Positions 11,166 through 22,309 of a DNA stretch of 64,000 nucleotides are shown one piece after another (position 1 is the first letter of the stretch; each line of letters opens with the position of its first letter). This DNA is from Trametes villosa (lineage: Eukaryota > Basidiomycota > Agaricomycetes > Polyporales > Polyporaceae). Under the pieces are notes generated by a model. The model made no database searches and was not told the origin of the DNA. It worked only from the letters and a program-made list of their open reading frames with translations. The DNA lies in assembly GCA_002964805.2 (NCBI GenBank), contig PUDQ02000033.1, forward strand, positions 1,116,001 to 1,180,000. Reading direction: 5' to 3'. Position numbers and translations under genes: made by a program.

Positions 11166-13702
11166 TTAAGCCACTACCGTAACATACCCGCCGGCGTTGA
11201 GGTAGTGCACCCAGATCGACACCACGACCGGTGCATTGTCGAGATGGTCGTACGAGGACTGGCCTATCTCAGCGACGTCGAGTGTTTTGCCATGCCTGCA
11301 TAAATCAAACGCAGCACTACCGGTCAGAACTCGAGGATCATGGGCAGATTGGGCGAGGGCAACGTACTCCCGCAGATGGTACATCATCGAGTACGCGTCT
11401 CTGCAGTTGTATGCGCAGAGAACGCAGCCGAGCCGCCGCTGGGTGGCACCCGGGGCCCGGGGAAGGGCTTGGAGTCGCGCTTCCTTGCGCATGACGGACC
11501 GTGCCTCGTCGTTGCCGAGTGCTCTCCACCGACAGGGAGACCCGAGGTCGTGTCGGGAGGTCCCGCGGTGGCGGTGGGTGTTGTGATGCTCAATCTATAG
11601 AAAGAACAGAAAGAGCGACGAGAGTAGTATGGTCAGCTCAGTCCGACGCATCGTCATGGGGTAGAGGTTGTGTACACTCACCGCGCGCACCCAGTCGAAC
11701 GCTTCGACCTCTACGAGGACCCGGTCACCCTCCGACTCGTGCGGTGTGCGGTGGCACCTCCCGCAGCGCAGCCGGACTTCGCAGCTGTTCAGATCCGCTA
11801 CCGTCGCCGTGAGCGGGTCCAGGCTCATAGCTTGTACCACCGCTTGCAAGTTCTGCACCATCGCGGGGTCGACGACGATGCGCTCGAGCGACAACGGCCC
11901 ACGGCCAAAGTCGCACAGTCTAGCCGCGGCTGCAGTGTACACATCTGGCGAGCACAGTGGCGGCACAGACCGGAGGCACTGATGGGCTAGGAGCTCGGGG
12001 AAGTATAGCGGGTGCTTTTTCCGCGTGCCCGGATAGATGCCGCCGCAACTGTTGCAAGAGAAGCCCGCAATCGCAAGAGTGAGCGGGTCTTCCACTCCCG
12101 CCAGTCCTGGGACGGCCGCGCGGAGCTTCTCGACCAGCTCCGCCTTGAGCGCGTCCTTCCAGTCTTCGATGGCGGACTCGATCGCCGCGCTGATGTCCGC
12201 GGGCTCGGTGACGTTGAGCTCGACAGGGCCGTCGTGCGGGGCATCCCAGATCTGCCTAAAGCTGGGCATGAAGGCGAAGTCGATGAACGTCGGGTCCATG
12301 TCCCAATCAGCCCGGCGCAGGACTTCGGACGGCCCGTAGAAGGTCTCGATCATGCCAACTAGGACGTCGAAGCGATCCTGCAGGAGCTCCCACCGCTCGT
12401 CCATCAGGCGGGCAGTCTGCACGTCGGCCATGAAGGCATGCGCGTCCTCGCTGATGTTCCGCCATGCTAAGAAGAATTGTTAGCATTGTGGTCTTGGTGG
12501 TGATATGGGAGAACGGGGTGGTACACATACAGCGCGCGGTTAACTTGTTTGCTTTGCGGGCGAAAGGCGTCTGGGACAATGCTACGTAGTTGTCCTCATG
12601 CATGATGTCAAGCTCTTCGCCCCATCCTTCCTGCCGTAGGAATTGTAGAATGCTGCACAAAGTGCTCAGTACCACCTTGAGCCTCATGCCGGGTAGCACT
12701 CACGCATTGAATCGCTCTGTTCGCACTCCATGGATTTCTTCCGCTCTGCTTTGAACTTGAAGATCCTTCCAGTCGGACAGTGGGCCGCACGCCTTGCAAA
12801 CGCGCTTGAGGTTCATCCGCATCAGATGGCCTGAGTACGAACACTTACCTGTTGGACTAGGTTCACGGTTGCGAGCGTTTCTTCAACCAGCCGAGTCGCC
12901 TCCTCAGCGTCGTTGATTGCTTCCCAAGCATGCGTGAAAGCATCCCATTCAGGTCGATGGAGGTAGATGTCCGTACTAACAAGGCGCTCGGTTCAGCTCG
13001 AGTGAAGAAAATACCGAGAGAGTCAAAGCACAGGTACGCACAAGCTGTCCTTGCCCGTGACGGAAGTGAGATTGAAGAATTCCTCTTGCACATTTGTCGT
13101 ATTCCTGACTGTCTCCACAAACATTACGATGTATTCGTCGTACATCACAAGCCTACGAACGTGTCAGGCTCGGCAGGAACGCGTACAGGCCACACTTACA
13201 TGTCCTTCTTGCAGCGGCGGCAATAGCGAGCAGAGAACTCGAAGAGGATATTCTGTATGTTGTTGGTCAAGCAAACCTTCCGCACAAACTCGTGTCAGTA
13301 ATAGGCATGCGGATGGCACGGACGAAGGGACGCTTACATGGCAGTACGGGAAGAACATGAGGTTCGCGTACGCTGGTTCACTGAGGTACGGCGGGCAGTC
13401 CGGCAGCCCTTCGACAGTCCGCCTCGCATCCTTCCAGAACTGTGCCGAAGAGCGGCTCATCAGGAAGGCGCGGAAGGCGCGTGAGGTGCGAGCGAGATTG
13501 AGGAGGTCTCGAGGATGTAGAAAAGAGAAAATCTGCAGTGTGCACCTCGCTATGAGCACCGACATTCACACACCAGGAAATCAGCTCTTACCTCTACCAA
13601 AATATCCAGGGGCATGTTGGGCATATCTTTGAGTCCTCCGCGGCGGCCTCGAAGGCCCCGGCGGACCGCGACAGGACCAACATCGGGACTTCGGGCGTCC
13701 AT
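11166..13702 (-). CDS. F-box protein, copy C of tandem array
   Basis: Likely substrate adaptor of an SCF ubiquitin ligase. Start ATG at 13702; exon 1 ends MPNMPLDILVE and splices (phase 0) to IFSFLHPRDLLNLARTSRAF, giving a clear F-box near residues 30-75. Next come the paralogue blocks LPDCPPYLSEPAYANLMFFP and ILFEFSARYCRRCKKD, then a long alpha-helical middle (exon around 11685-12450), a Cys pair region (GFSCNSCGG), RLRCGRCHRTP and EAFDWVRA. A GT-AG intron after DWVRA leads to the last exon, with SPCRWRALG and CVLCAYNCRDAY ending at 11166. Closest relative is copy B (14109-16632). The spread of Cys and His residues suggests a zinc-binding C-terminal module. Target unknown. Several internal exon borders (12450-13200) are approximate. 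Confidence 0.75.
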
Positions 13703-14108
13703 TAGCACCCTGTAGAGTACGGGTGAGATACTCGGGCGATGAGTGCGCGGTTGGGAAGGTGAGGGAGTAGAAGGAAGAAGCGGAGAGCCCTATGTGCCAC
13801 AAAACGGAATTCGCACGCGTCGCGACGCGCGTAATATATCGCGCCTCGTCACGCGTCACGCACCACAAACGCGTCGTGTCACCACCCCGTGATGGCCACC
13901 GTACCCCGGCGGGAGGTCAAGCACGCTAAGGACTCGGCGAATACGTAGCGTAGATCAACAGAGACCGAAGCTTCAAAGACTATACAATTTGGTACAAAAA
14001 TTGGCATCGTTGGGGTTGCGTAGAGTGAGGTTGAGTCGTAGTAGTGACTAGTGTACTTGAAACAATCGCCCACCTCGCGCCTAACCCGGGTTTAAACGCG
14101 GCCTAGTG
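13703..14108. promoter_or_regulatory. Promoter of F-box copy C, ACGCGT-rich
   Basis: The spacer before copy C carries dense CG-rich motifs at 13812-13880, including several ACGCGT/CGCGTC repeats and TCACGCGTCACG near 13849. The same kind of block precedes copy B. ACGCGT is the core of the MCB element bound by MBF in yeasts; function here is inferred. Confidence 0.45.
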
Positions 14109-16632
14109 TCATCTCCGATACGCGCGACTACCTTGCACGAGTCGTCCTCCATCGGGGAATACGCGTACGTGAATCGGGGGCACGCGCCGGGATTCACTGT
14201 CCAAATCAATGTAGGAATGCCGGGGTAGATCGGCGTCCAGTTCGATGTCGATACCGTGCCTGCGGCACAACGAAGCGCAAAGTTGCCGTGAGCGAACACG
14301 GACGCATGGCGCGAAAGGATCGGACGGCGGGATACACTCACTGCTCTTTGAGGTGGGATATCATCAGCACCTCGTGAGGCCAGTGCCGCGGACAATACTT
14401 GCAGCCGAGCTGGTAGTGGTCGGGCAGATCCAAGTCGCGGCGTCCTCGCATGCGCACCTCCTCCAGCCGCACCGCCTTCGACTCCTTTTCATCGAGAAGC
14501 TTAAAGCGACATGGGACGCCGTTGTCGCGATGGGCGGGCTCGTTGCAATGCAGAAGCTGAGCGCGCATTAGTCATCTGTTAGATCGCAGGTAGCTGGCAT
14601 GTCGTTCAGACGTACCGCACGCAACCAGTCGAAGGCCTCAACCCTATGTCCGTCTTCGCGCTCCTCGACACACGAAGCGCACGTGAGCCTCCTCTTCTCC
14701 TTGTCGAGCTGCTCCTGCGTCGTCATGAGGGGATCCAGGCCGTACGCCGTCATCACTGCACGGAGGTTCTGTGTCGTATCGGTATTGACCTCTAGACACC
14801 TCAACGAGTGTGGAGTTCCGCAGACGGCCAGGCGGATGGCAAGCATATAGATATCCTTGCTGTCGCACGCCGGGAACTGGCCACGAGTGCACGGGTGTAC
14901 CAACAGCGCAGGCCATCGGAGCGGTGCTTTGCGGCTGCAGCTGACGCAGGAGAATGCGGCGAGGGCAAGTTCAAGTGGCTTGTCAACGCCTTCGAGGTCC
15001 GGCATCGCTTTCTTGAGCATTGCAGTGAGTTCCTCCTCTCGCTCCGCCATCCAAACCTGAGCCATAGTGTCGAACATGGCCTCCAAGCGAGTAGAGTCGT
15101 CGGCCGCTTCTGGACCTCCTATGATTGCCATAGCCGGAGGCGTGAAGGCGAGGTCGACGAACTGCGGGCCCAGATCGTCGTCGGCGACGCGTGGACGACC
15201 TAGATGGCTGTGGTTGTCTATGACCTGCTTCAGCTCCCTGAATCGGGCGATCAGGACGTCACGACGTTTGGGGTCCTGTCGGATACGGGTGCGCAACATC
15301 CTCCTCATGTAGGAGAGTGCGTCCAGTCGGATCTTCGCCCACGCTACAGCAAAACCACTGTCAGCCCAGAGTCTGGACACCCGCAAAACTCGGCGTACCC
15401 TTCTCGGTTAACCGCGTGGGCTTGCGAACGTAGGGCTCTTGCCGGAAGGCGTGGAGATCATCTTCGTTCATGCAGTCGAGTTGATCCCCCCATCCTTCCT
15501 CACGAAGACGTTCTTGAATGCTGTGGGGGAATTAAGTAGCTGCATCTCCTCCGGCGACAGTTTTAAATGGCACTGACTCGAGGAGCCGCTGGGCACGAAG
15601 GTTCTCGAGCTCGTCGGCCTTGGCCTGTGCTTGCGCATCCCTCCACGCATATAGCTTCTCGCACGCCTGCCGGTCCGCCGTGAGCTTCAGGCGTTCTCGC
15701 AGGACAACATGGCACGACTGACCTCCTCGACAATGTCCACTGCATCAAGTTTTTCCTCAGCGAACCGTGTCTTGGCGTCCCGATCGTTCCAACCGAACCT
15801 ACTCCAAACTTCGAGCGAAGAGTTCAATTCCGGTTCATGGAAGTAATGTTCCCTGCGAGACGGTGCACGGCATGGTGAGAGCCAGAACATGTACTTCGCC
15901 CGCAACGTGATGCAGGACTTACCCCGGATCCTCGCCAATGACTACACAGTTCAGGACATAGCCTTCGTACCCCGTAGCATGCTTAACACCCTCGAGGTAT
16001 GATGCCGCCTCTTGATAGTCAAGCAACCTGCAACACGACGTCCAAATCGGCTGCGTCAGTTGTGGCGGTACTGGGGAAGCAGGATAGAAGAGGCGACCCA
16101 CAACATCTTTTTGCAAGCTTTGCAATATCGAACGGAAAACTCGAATAAAATCTGCTGTATGTTGGGTTTCAAGCAATGCTGGTGCCGTATACTGATCAGC
16201 GCTCCGGCCCCCCGCACGGCCCATGAGCAGTGCACCCAATGACTTACATGGCAGTGGGGGAAGAACAACAGATTGGCGTATGCAGGCTCGCTCAGATATG
16301 ACGGGCACTCCGGGAGGCCTTCGACCGTTTCCCTCGCTTTCTTCCACAGCGGAGCTGCCGAACGGCTCAACAGCAACTCCCGGAAGGCCTTCGTAGAGCG
16401 GGCGAGGTTGAGGAGATCTCGAGGATGCAGCCAGCAAACAATCTAAGAATGCATATCAGAATTAGCACATAGATTTCCATGCACGCTGGGATTTAGTGGG
16501 ACAAACCTCGAGGAGAATATCTAGCGGCATGTTTAGCATTCCTTTAAGTCCTCCTCGACGCTTGCCTAAGCCACTACTACGCCGCGGCTGAACAGCGGTG
16601 GCATTTCGAGCCGTGGCGCGGCGTGGCGGCAT
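14109..16632 (-). CDS. F-box protein, copy B of tandem array
   Basis: Paralogue of copy C in the same orientation. Exon 1 starts at 16632 (MPPRRATARNATAVQP) and ends NMPLDILLE; the next exon gives IVCWLHPRDLLNLARSTKAF, a good F-box. The following blocks LPECPSYLSEPAYANLLFFP and ILFEFSVRYCKACKKM closely match copy C. The central exon 14620-15386 holds FVDLAFTPPAMAI, AAFSCVSCSRKAPL, RLTCASCVEER and EAFDWLRA. A short intron joins DWLRA to LLHCNEPAHRDNGVPC, then GCKYCPRHW. The final exon reads HGIDIELDADLPRH, then YIDLDSESRRVPPIHVRVF, and stops at 14109. Predicted SCF adaptor with a Cys/His-rich C-terminus. Some internal splice sites are by eye. Confidence 0.75.
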
Positions 16633-17101
16633 GCTGCGAGGAAGGCTATGTGGCTGAGTGGAGGAGGGGGAGTGGAGGGGGAGTAGAAAGAGCAAGCCCC
16701 TAGCGAAGGATTTGCGCGATCCCGTGCATTTGGCGCCCGCGGCGCGTCGCGTCAATATTCTCGCGTCAGTCACGCGTGAGGCGCGTCGCGTCACTACCTC
16801 GTGATTCACTCGCGCACCAGCCAAGTTTGTAGCAAGGCCAGCGGGCATGCCTTGTGGGACACGGACGGACAGATAATCCCAGGCCTACACCTACCATTTG
16901 CTTCAATCCGAGTTGATTGTGTTAGTGAATGTGCGGGGATTTCAATGTACTTCCGCGTACGTGTTGGCACAGTCAGTCGTGCTGTATGCCCCAACGAGGA
17001 CGAACTTGCAAACTTGATCTGACAGTATAACAGAATGACGCAAAACGACGGGTATTCGCAGAATGTCCAAACTTACATTAATCTATAACGCATGGCGAGT
17101 A
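16633..17101. promoter_or_regulatory. Promoter of F-box copy B with TCACGCGTGA palindrome
   Basis: An exact 10-base palindrome TCACGCGTGA lies at 16770-16779, about 140 bases upstream of the copy B start, flanked by GGCGCGTCGCGTCA (16741) and GCGCGTCGCGTCAC (16781). The purine-rich run just upstream of the ATG and the CG-rich block beyond it appear in the same order before copy C, so this promoter was probably duplicated with the gene. The rest (16810-17101) shows nothing clear. Confidence 0.5.
16770..16779. promoter_or_regulatory. TCACGCGTGA palindrome (site 1)
   Basis: Exact inverted repeat with MCB-like ACGCGT core, about 140 bases before the F-box copy B start. Confidence 0.45.
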
Positions 17102-19337
17102 CTAATGGTTTTTATATTTCCATGCGTCCCCTAGTCGTCCAAGGCTCGTCGCTTGCAGCTCCTCTGATGATAGCGCCGCGACATACACCCCTGCCGCGAG
17201 TGATCGTACTGCAGCACTCACGCTGAGGCTACTGCAGGCAAGACGATCCATTTGCAGGGTCCGATGTCGTCCGCGTGGCGCTCGCCAGCTTGATGTAGCA
17301 GCTATGAACGACCCGCCACAAGTCAGTCGCTGAAGCTGCAAGAATAGGGAGGGGGGATATCCGTACCGCTTTCCGCCAATTGTACACCTTCCGGCCCCAA
17401 CGCTTGCCAGCGGCTTTATCCCGGCAGTCCGCGCACATCAGGCGCGTCCCTAGCGCGTCGAGCTCCTGCTGCGTAGCGTGACACGAGCGCAATCCGCATG
17501 CGTACACGACCGCCCAGGCCTTGGGTGTGTACGTGAGAGAACTCGGGGAGAAGTGCGACTCCTGCCAGACGGGGGGCAGCCCGTTGATGGCCATGTACTG
17601 TTGGACGACCGATTCGTAAGCCTTCGTCTCCGTGTCTGCCTTGTCTTGCCATTGCCAAGGCTGGATGCCGCTGCCGCACCGGTGCCGGAGGACCTCCGGA
17701 TATCGCATGGACTTCGCGCTGCAGCCCGCCTTGGTGCAGTCGAACATGCATACTGCGAGCTCGACAAGGTCTACGTCGGGCGGTAGGCACTTGGGCTCGG
17801 AGTCGTCGGCCTTTCTGAGAATGGCGTTGAGTTCCGCCTTACGCGCTTGGAGCCACCGCTCGGCCACGTCTGGCAGCGTTTCGAGCATCGCCTCAGACTT
17901 GAAATGCGCCTCGACGGCGATGTCGGCAATTCCTGACGTCACAAGCTGTCGCACCTCGGGCATGAGGAGGAAGTCTACCGGGCGCATCTGCGCAATCGCC
18001 TGTGCGTGTGTGGCGTCGCGGGCCTCGGCAGCCAATGCACCCTTCCACATTTTGTAAACGCCTTTGACGAATAGTCTTATGATCGGCGTGGCCTGCTCGT
18101 GCGTTTTCTTGAAGTTGAGAAACTTAATGATCTGTTTCTGAATATTCGTCCACGCTAGATGCGCGGCGGTGTCGACGCGTGGTTAGAGAATGTGGCAACG
18201 ATTTGAGGGGCAAACGTACCATGGGCAGAGAGGGGCTCAGGTTTCTTTGCGAACGCTCGAAACTCAAGTGCATAGTGAAATCGCCTCAAGTCTTCTTCGT
18301 ACCCCGCCTCTCGTATACGCGTCTTTATTCTGTCCAAATGTCGGCGTTGTATGAGATAGGTATTGTGGGATGGCACATACGTTTGTAGGCGTTCAGCCTC
18401 CATATTCTCCTTCCAGTGTTTGTCGTCTTCGAGCCACTGCTCGTACTTCTGCGCATGCTGTGGTGGTGTCAGCGTCGTTTCACCGGGAGGATATACCTAA
18501 CAGACCTCGTGTCTCTCGGCCACGCGTGCGGCGCTGACCCGAGCAAGCTCCCTCCTCCCTTGCTCGTCGTCCGCGAGCTCGTTCCATTTGCCACGGAACT
18601 CCTCGACTTCCAAAACGTGGAACCTCTTCCCCACCTCACTGAACGGTCTCAGGATTCCAGTGGCGTGTTCTATCTCCCTGAGGAGCTCTCGCACGCTTTG
18701 TTTATCCGTGCTCCTACACACTGTAAGCAACACGTAACGAGGGGACACGAGAGACGCACAGTTTCTTCGCACAACTGCCGCAATATTGCAACCCCCACTC
18801 AAATAGGGCTTTGCGCGGATATTCCAGACCGCAGTTCTACCCGGTCTCAGCGGTCAGACCGTGTTCGAATCGGAGATAAATGAGGAGGCTTACGCGGCAG
18901 CGGTTCTTGAACAGAAGCATCGCATAGGTTGGTTCGTTCATATAGGGTGGGCATTCGGGGAGGCCTATGTTGTTCCTCGCCATCTTCCATAGTCGCGTGC
19001 CATTCCTGTTATCTAGGAGCAACGCGCGAAACGCTTTCGAAGTGCGCAAGAGCGTCACTAGGTCTCGCGGCTCTAAATACCCAAGAATCTAACGGGAAGT
19101 CAGCGATTGGTCAGAACGTCACGAGCCCGAGACGCAATGGAAGCAACTGGGGATATCCCGCACCTCCCAAACGAGATCATCAGGCAGTCTAACGAAATTC
19201 TTCAATCCTCCACGTCTCCCCTTCACAACAACAGTGGCAGTGGCAGTGCTGCCTGTCCAAGTAGAAGTACGGTTGTCAGCACGATATCGAGGCGGAAGTT
19301 GGGCTGCAAACTGACCGCGGCGCGTCCTTGTTGGCAT
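17102..19337 (-). CDS. F-box protein, copy A of tandem array (divergent C-terminus)
   Basis: The most diverged member. Exon 1, 19337-19164, begins MPTRTRRGQFAAQ and ends RLPDDLVWE; the next exon, from 19088, gives ILGYLEPRDLVTLLRTSKAF, so the F-box is split at the same place as in copies B and C. GLPECPPYMNEPTYAMLLF follows. Later exons include the helical segment RKWNELADDEQGRREL-like near 18550 and the exon 17360-18050 with FLLMPEVRQLV, CMFDCTKAGC, RLMCADCRDKAAG and YNWRKA. After a short intron the likely last exon (stop at 17102) lacks the Cys/His C-terminal block shared by B and C; a second reading frame there stops at 17229. The tail may be degenerate. Likely SCF adaptor. Confidence 0.65.
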
Positions 19338-19647
19338 AGCTAGTAGCGTAGTGGGTTCGAAGTGGCCTGGAGGTAGAAGTGCACGATTTTCGATACTGGT
19401 GATCCAGAAGGCCACAGTATTTATGGGCTGAGACCAGGAGGTGGCTAAGGCTGGCTTAGCCCTGGCCTAGGTGAATGCCTCGACACGGGCACGGAAAGCG
19501 ATTGTCACGCATTGGTCTCACCAAATACGGCTCGCCTCGCACACTCAATGCGTGCGGGCGATTCGAAGGGCCTAACGGAATAACATAAGATAACGACAGC
19601 AACAACATACAAACTTACACTATCCTACAATGTCCGACGAATGGTGA
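19338..19647. other. Spacer, no gene seen
   Basis: About 310 bases between the start of F-box copy A and the stop of the J-protein gene. It must hold the copy A promoter; unlike B and C it has no ACGCGT cluster. Confidence 0.35.
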
Positions 19648-20780
19648 TCACTTCGCCTTCCGTCCCTTGGCTGCGCGCGTTTTGGACGGCTTTGCGGACG
19701 CGCCGCTGTCGGCGCGCTGCTGTTTCGAGTCTAAGAGGCGCTGCTGTACCCGCTCGAACTCGGCGTCGTCGATCTCGGGTGGCGGTGGTATGTCCTTCTT
19801 TGACTTCTTCTTCGGCGACGCGGCAGGTTCATCGTCATCCTCCGCATCCTTCCCGCGTTTCTTGCCCTTCTTGCTCCCTTTCGGGGCCGACTCCGCGCCT
19901 GTGTACTTCGCCGCAAGGTTGTCAAAGAAGCTGTCCATGTTCTTCCGCTTCTTCAGGATAAGAGCTTGTAGCGCAGAAGTATCCTCCTCGTCATCCCCGC
20001 CCGCCTGTTGCTTGCCTTTGCCCTTGCCCTTGTTCTTCCGCGCGCCCGGCTTCCCGCTCCCGTAGAACTCGTCCCAGACGCCGAGCTCCTTAGCGAGCGC
20101 CTCCGCCTCCTTCGCCTCCTTGTCCGCCTGCTTTCTCCGGACGAGCTTTGCCTTCTCGTCCTTCGTGCTCGACTCCCACTTTGGCAGAGAAGGGAGCTCC
20201 CCCTTCTTGATGAGGTCGGTTATGGCAATGATGAAACGGGCCTCGTCTTCATGGGTCGAGTGCGGGATGTGGGTCATGATGGCTTCGATGTCGCCCTCGG
20301 TCTCCGAATACGCCTTCTTCAGATCTGCCACCTCCTCCGCCGAGCCTGTATAGAAGTTAGACTGCGAGCCAACTTCTGAGGTACAGATGACATACCCTGG
20401 TACTCCTTCTTCATCTCGTCCAGCTTGTCGCGCGTGACCCGGTCGTACAGCTCCTCGAAGTACGCCTCCCACCCGTCCTCGCCCGGCCCAAAGTCCGCGC
20501 CCTCGTCCGTCTTGCCCGTCTGGTCATAGCGCTTCCGGCGCTTCTCGTCCGAAAGCACCGCATACGCGAACCCGACCTGCTGGAACTTGAGCGACGCCTC
20601 GGCCTTCGCGTCCTCGCCCGCGGCGGAGTGCTTGTCCGGGTGGAACCTGAGCGCGAGCTTCCGGTACGCCTTCTTGATGTCGTCCGGGGACGCGTCGGAC
20701 TTGAGAGAGAGCACACCGTAGAGATCGACGTCCTCTGCGTCAGGGAAGAATTGGGAAATGGGGTCTGGGCGGTCGTCCAT
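19648..20780 (-). CDS. DNAJC9-like J-domain protein
   Basis: J proteins stimulate Hsp70; DNAJC9 also acts as a histone H3-H4 chaperone in the nucleus. Two exons (20780-20396 and 20345-19648) separated by one 50-nt GT-AG intron give 360 residues. The J domain occupies about residues 15-85: [30 protein letters not shown] with the essential HPD, and [10 protein letters not shown]. The conserved DNAJC9 region follows: [19 protein letters not shown], then [20 protein letters not shown] and [13 protein letters not shown]. The C-terminal 120 residues are Lys-rich, with several NLS-like runs, typical of the nuclear family. Start chosen at [13 protein letters not shown]; an in-frame ATG upstream at 20876 would add a non-conserved leader. 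Confidence 0.88.
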
Positions 20781-21071
20781 GTCTGAGGCGGCTGGGTTGG
20801 TGGTGGTGAGCGAGCAAGAGACGCGTCGGTCACGCATCACGCCGGACGCGACGCGTCTTCCGTTTGGCGCCCACATGTCCGAGGATGCTCCGCTGCTCTA
20901 TGGGCGCCTCCCGGGATGACCGCGTTCCTGGACCACGACGGTTACCATCGCGGGTTCGCCGAGGACGCCCCGGAAGCAATTATTAAATGTTCCGTGACAT
21001 GAAGCCCGCAATTCCATCCCACCACAGTTCTCCTCTTACCCTCGAGGATCCCCTCGCGCGCTGTCGCTGAC

Positions 21072-21998
21072 ATGCACCCCACGCTCGTTTTCACCGCCGT
21101 TCTAGCTGCTTTCCTCGGCTGCGCGCATGCGCAGACTCTTGTGAATGGCCAGGTGTTCACGAGCGGCCTCGCCATCGTGGACGCGCCCGCGCCGAACAGG
21201 TGAGTTTGTGCGGCCGTCGGGATTACGCGCGGGCTGACAGAGATCATGCTCCCTACAGTCCTCTGCATGCCGGGTCGGTGACCCAGATCGCCATTGACGT
21301 GAGCCCTTCACTCCCTCTGCCTGTACTGTGCCTGACCCACGTTCCCCAGATTTCCGGAGACGGGAAGCTCGACCAGAGCGCATCCACCCCCGGCTCTGAC
21401 AAGTCGACGCGCTTCGACAGCCTCGAGATCTACCTCGTCTCCGCCCAGACGAAGCTCAACCTCACCGTCTCCACCGGGCCCGGCCTGCTCACCCAAGAGC
21501 AGGGCAGCACCGTCAAGCATTTCAACTTCAACGTCTCGACATGCATCCCCGCAGGGCCGTACAACGTGAGCACGCCCCGCCCGCCCGAGCCTGACTGTAA
21601 CTGCGCACTCACACACGGGGTGCAGTTGACGTTCTACGAGGCGTCGCACATCAATAGCCAGCCGTTCTTCTCCATTACCCCGCTCCCGTGAGTGTGGCAT
21701 CCAAACCCTGCTACCCCGCTTACCCCGCGCGACGTCACCGTCTAACATTGTCGCGTTCGGCAGAGTGACGGTCATGAAGTCGGCGAACGACCTCCCCACC
21801 GACGCGTGTACGAACGGCACCAATGCTTTTCAGGACCTCCCACAGGCGTCCTCGCCTCCCCCGCAATCCCCGTGGCTGGACGGTACCTCGATTGCGACGC
21901 AGCCGCTTCCCACCGCCACCGGAAGCAACTCCGCGCTTCTCACCCGAGTCCCCCTGTCTGCTCTCGTGTTCGCTGTACTCTCGCTGCTGTTTCTCTAG
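21072..21998 (+). CDS. Secreted protein, probably GPI-anchored
   Basis: Exons 21072-21199, 21259-21298, 21350-21687 and 21766-21998 join in frame to give about 245 residues. A signal peptide (HPTLVFTAVLAAFLGCAHA) is followed by QTLVNGQVFTSGLAIVDAP. The mature part has six or so cysteines (STCIPAGPYNV, DCNCALTHGVQ, DACTNG) and several N-glycosylation sequons. The C-terminus is a short hydrophobic tail (VPLSALVFAVLSLLFL) after a Ser/Thr/Pro linker, as in GPI-anchored wall or membrane proteins. The fold looks like a small beta domain of the kind common in Agaricomycete secretomes; no enzyme motif is seen. Divergent from the J-protein gene with about 290 bases between; TATTAAAT near 20990 may be its TATA element. 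Confidence 0.75.
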
Positions 21999-22309
21999 CG
22001 CTTGGATAGGATAGTCTGCAACAGCAAATAGATCGTCCGCTCGGGGGTGGGGGTGGAGTCGTACACGGAGTGATTAGAATATAAATACGTAGCGGTATAT
22101 CAGAACAGGCTATCGACAGCAGGAGCACTAGCGATGTGGAGCACGCTGAAGCAAGTCCATCGCATGAAGTCAGGTAACCCTCCACCCAGGCGAACGCGGA
22201 CCCAATCGAGGTGGTATCAGAAATGGCATGTGGCGTGTGGCATGTCGTCGTGACGCGGCGTAGCGGAGCGAGAGCGCAGAGGCGCGGTGTGGTCGGCGTT
22301 GAGGGCCTT

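Noticed and set aside
13800..16810. ACGCGT clusters as a possible replication origin or repeat element
   Set aside because: They sit at fixed distances upstream of two paralogous genes, so a duplicated promoter explains them more simply.
18845..18865. GTTCGAATC resembling a tRNA T-loop
   Set aside because: No acceptor stem, anticodon arm or A/B box spacing around it; it lies in an intron or exon of F-box copy A.
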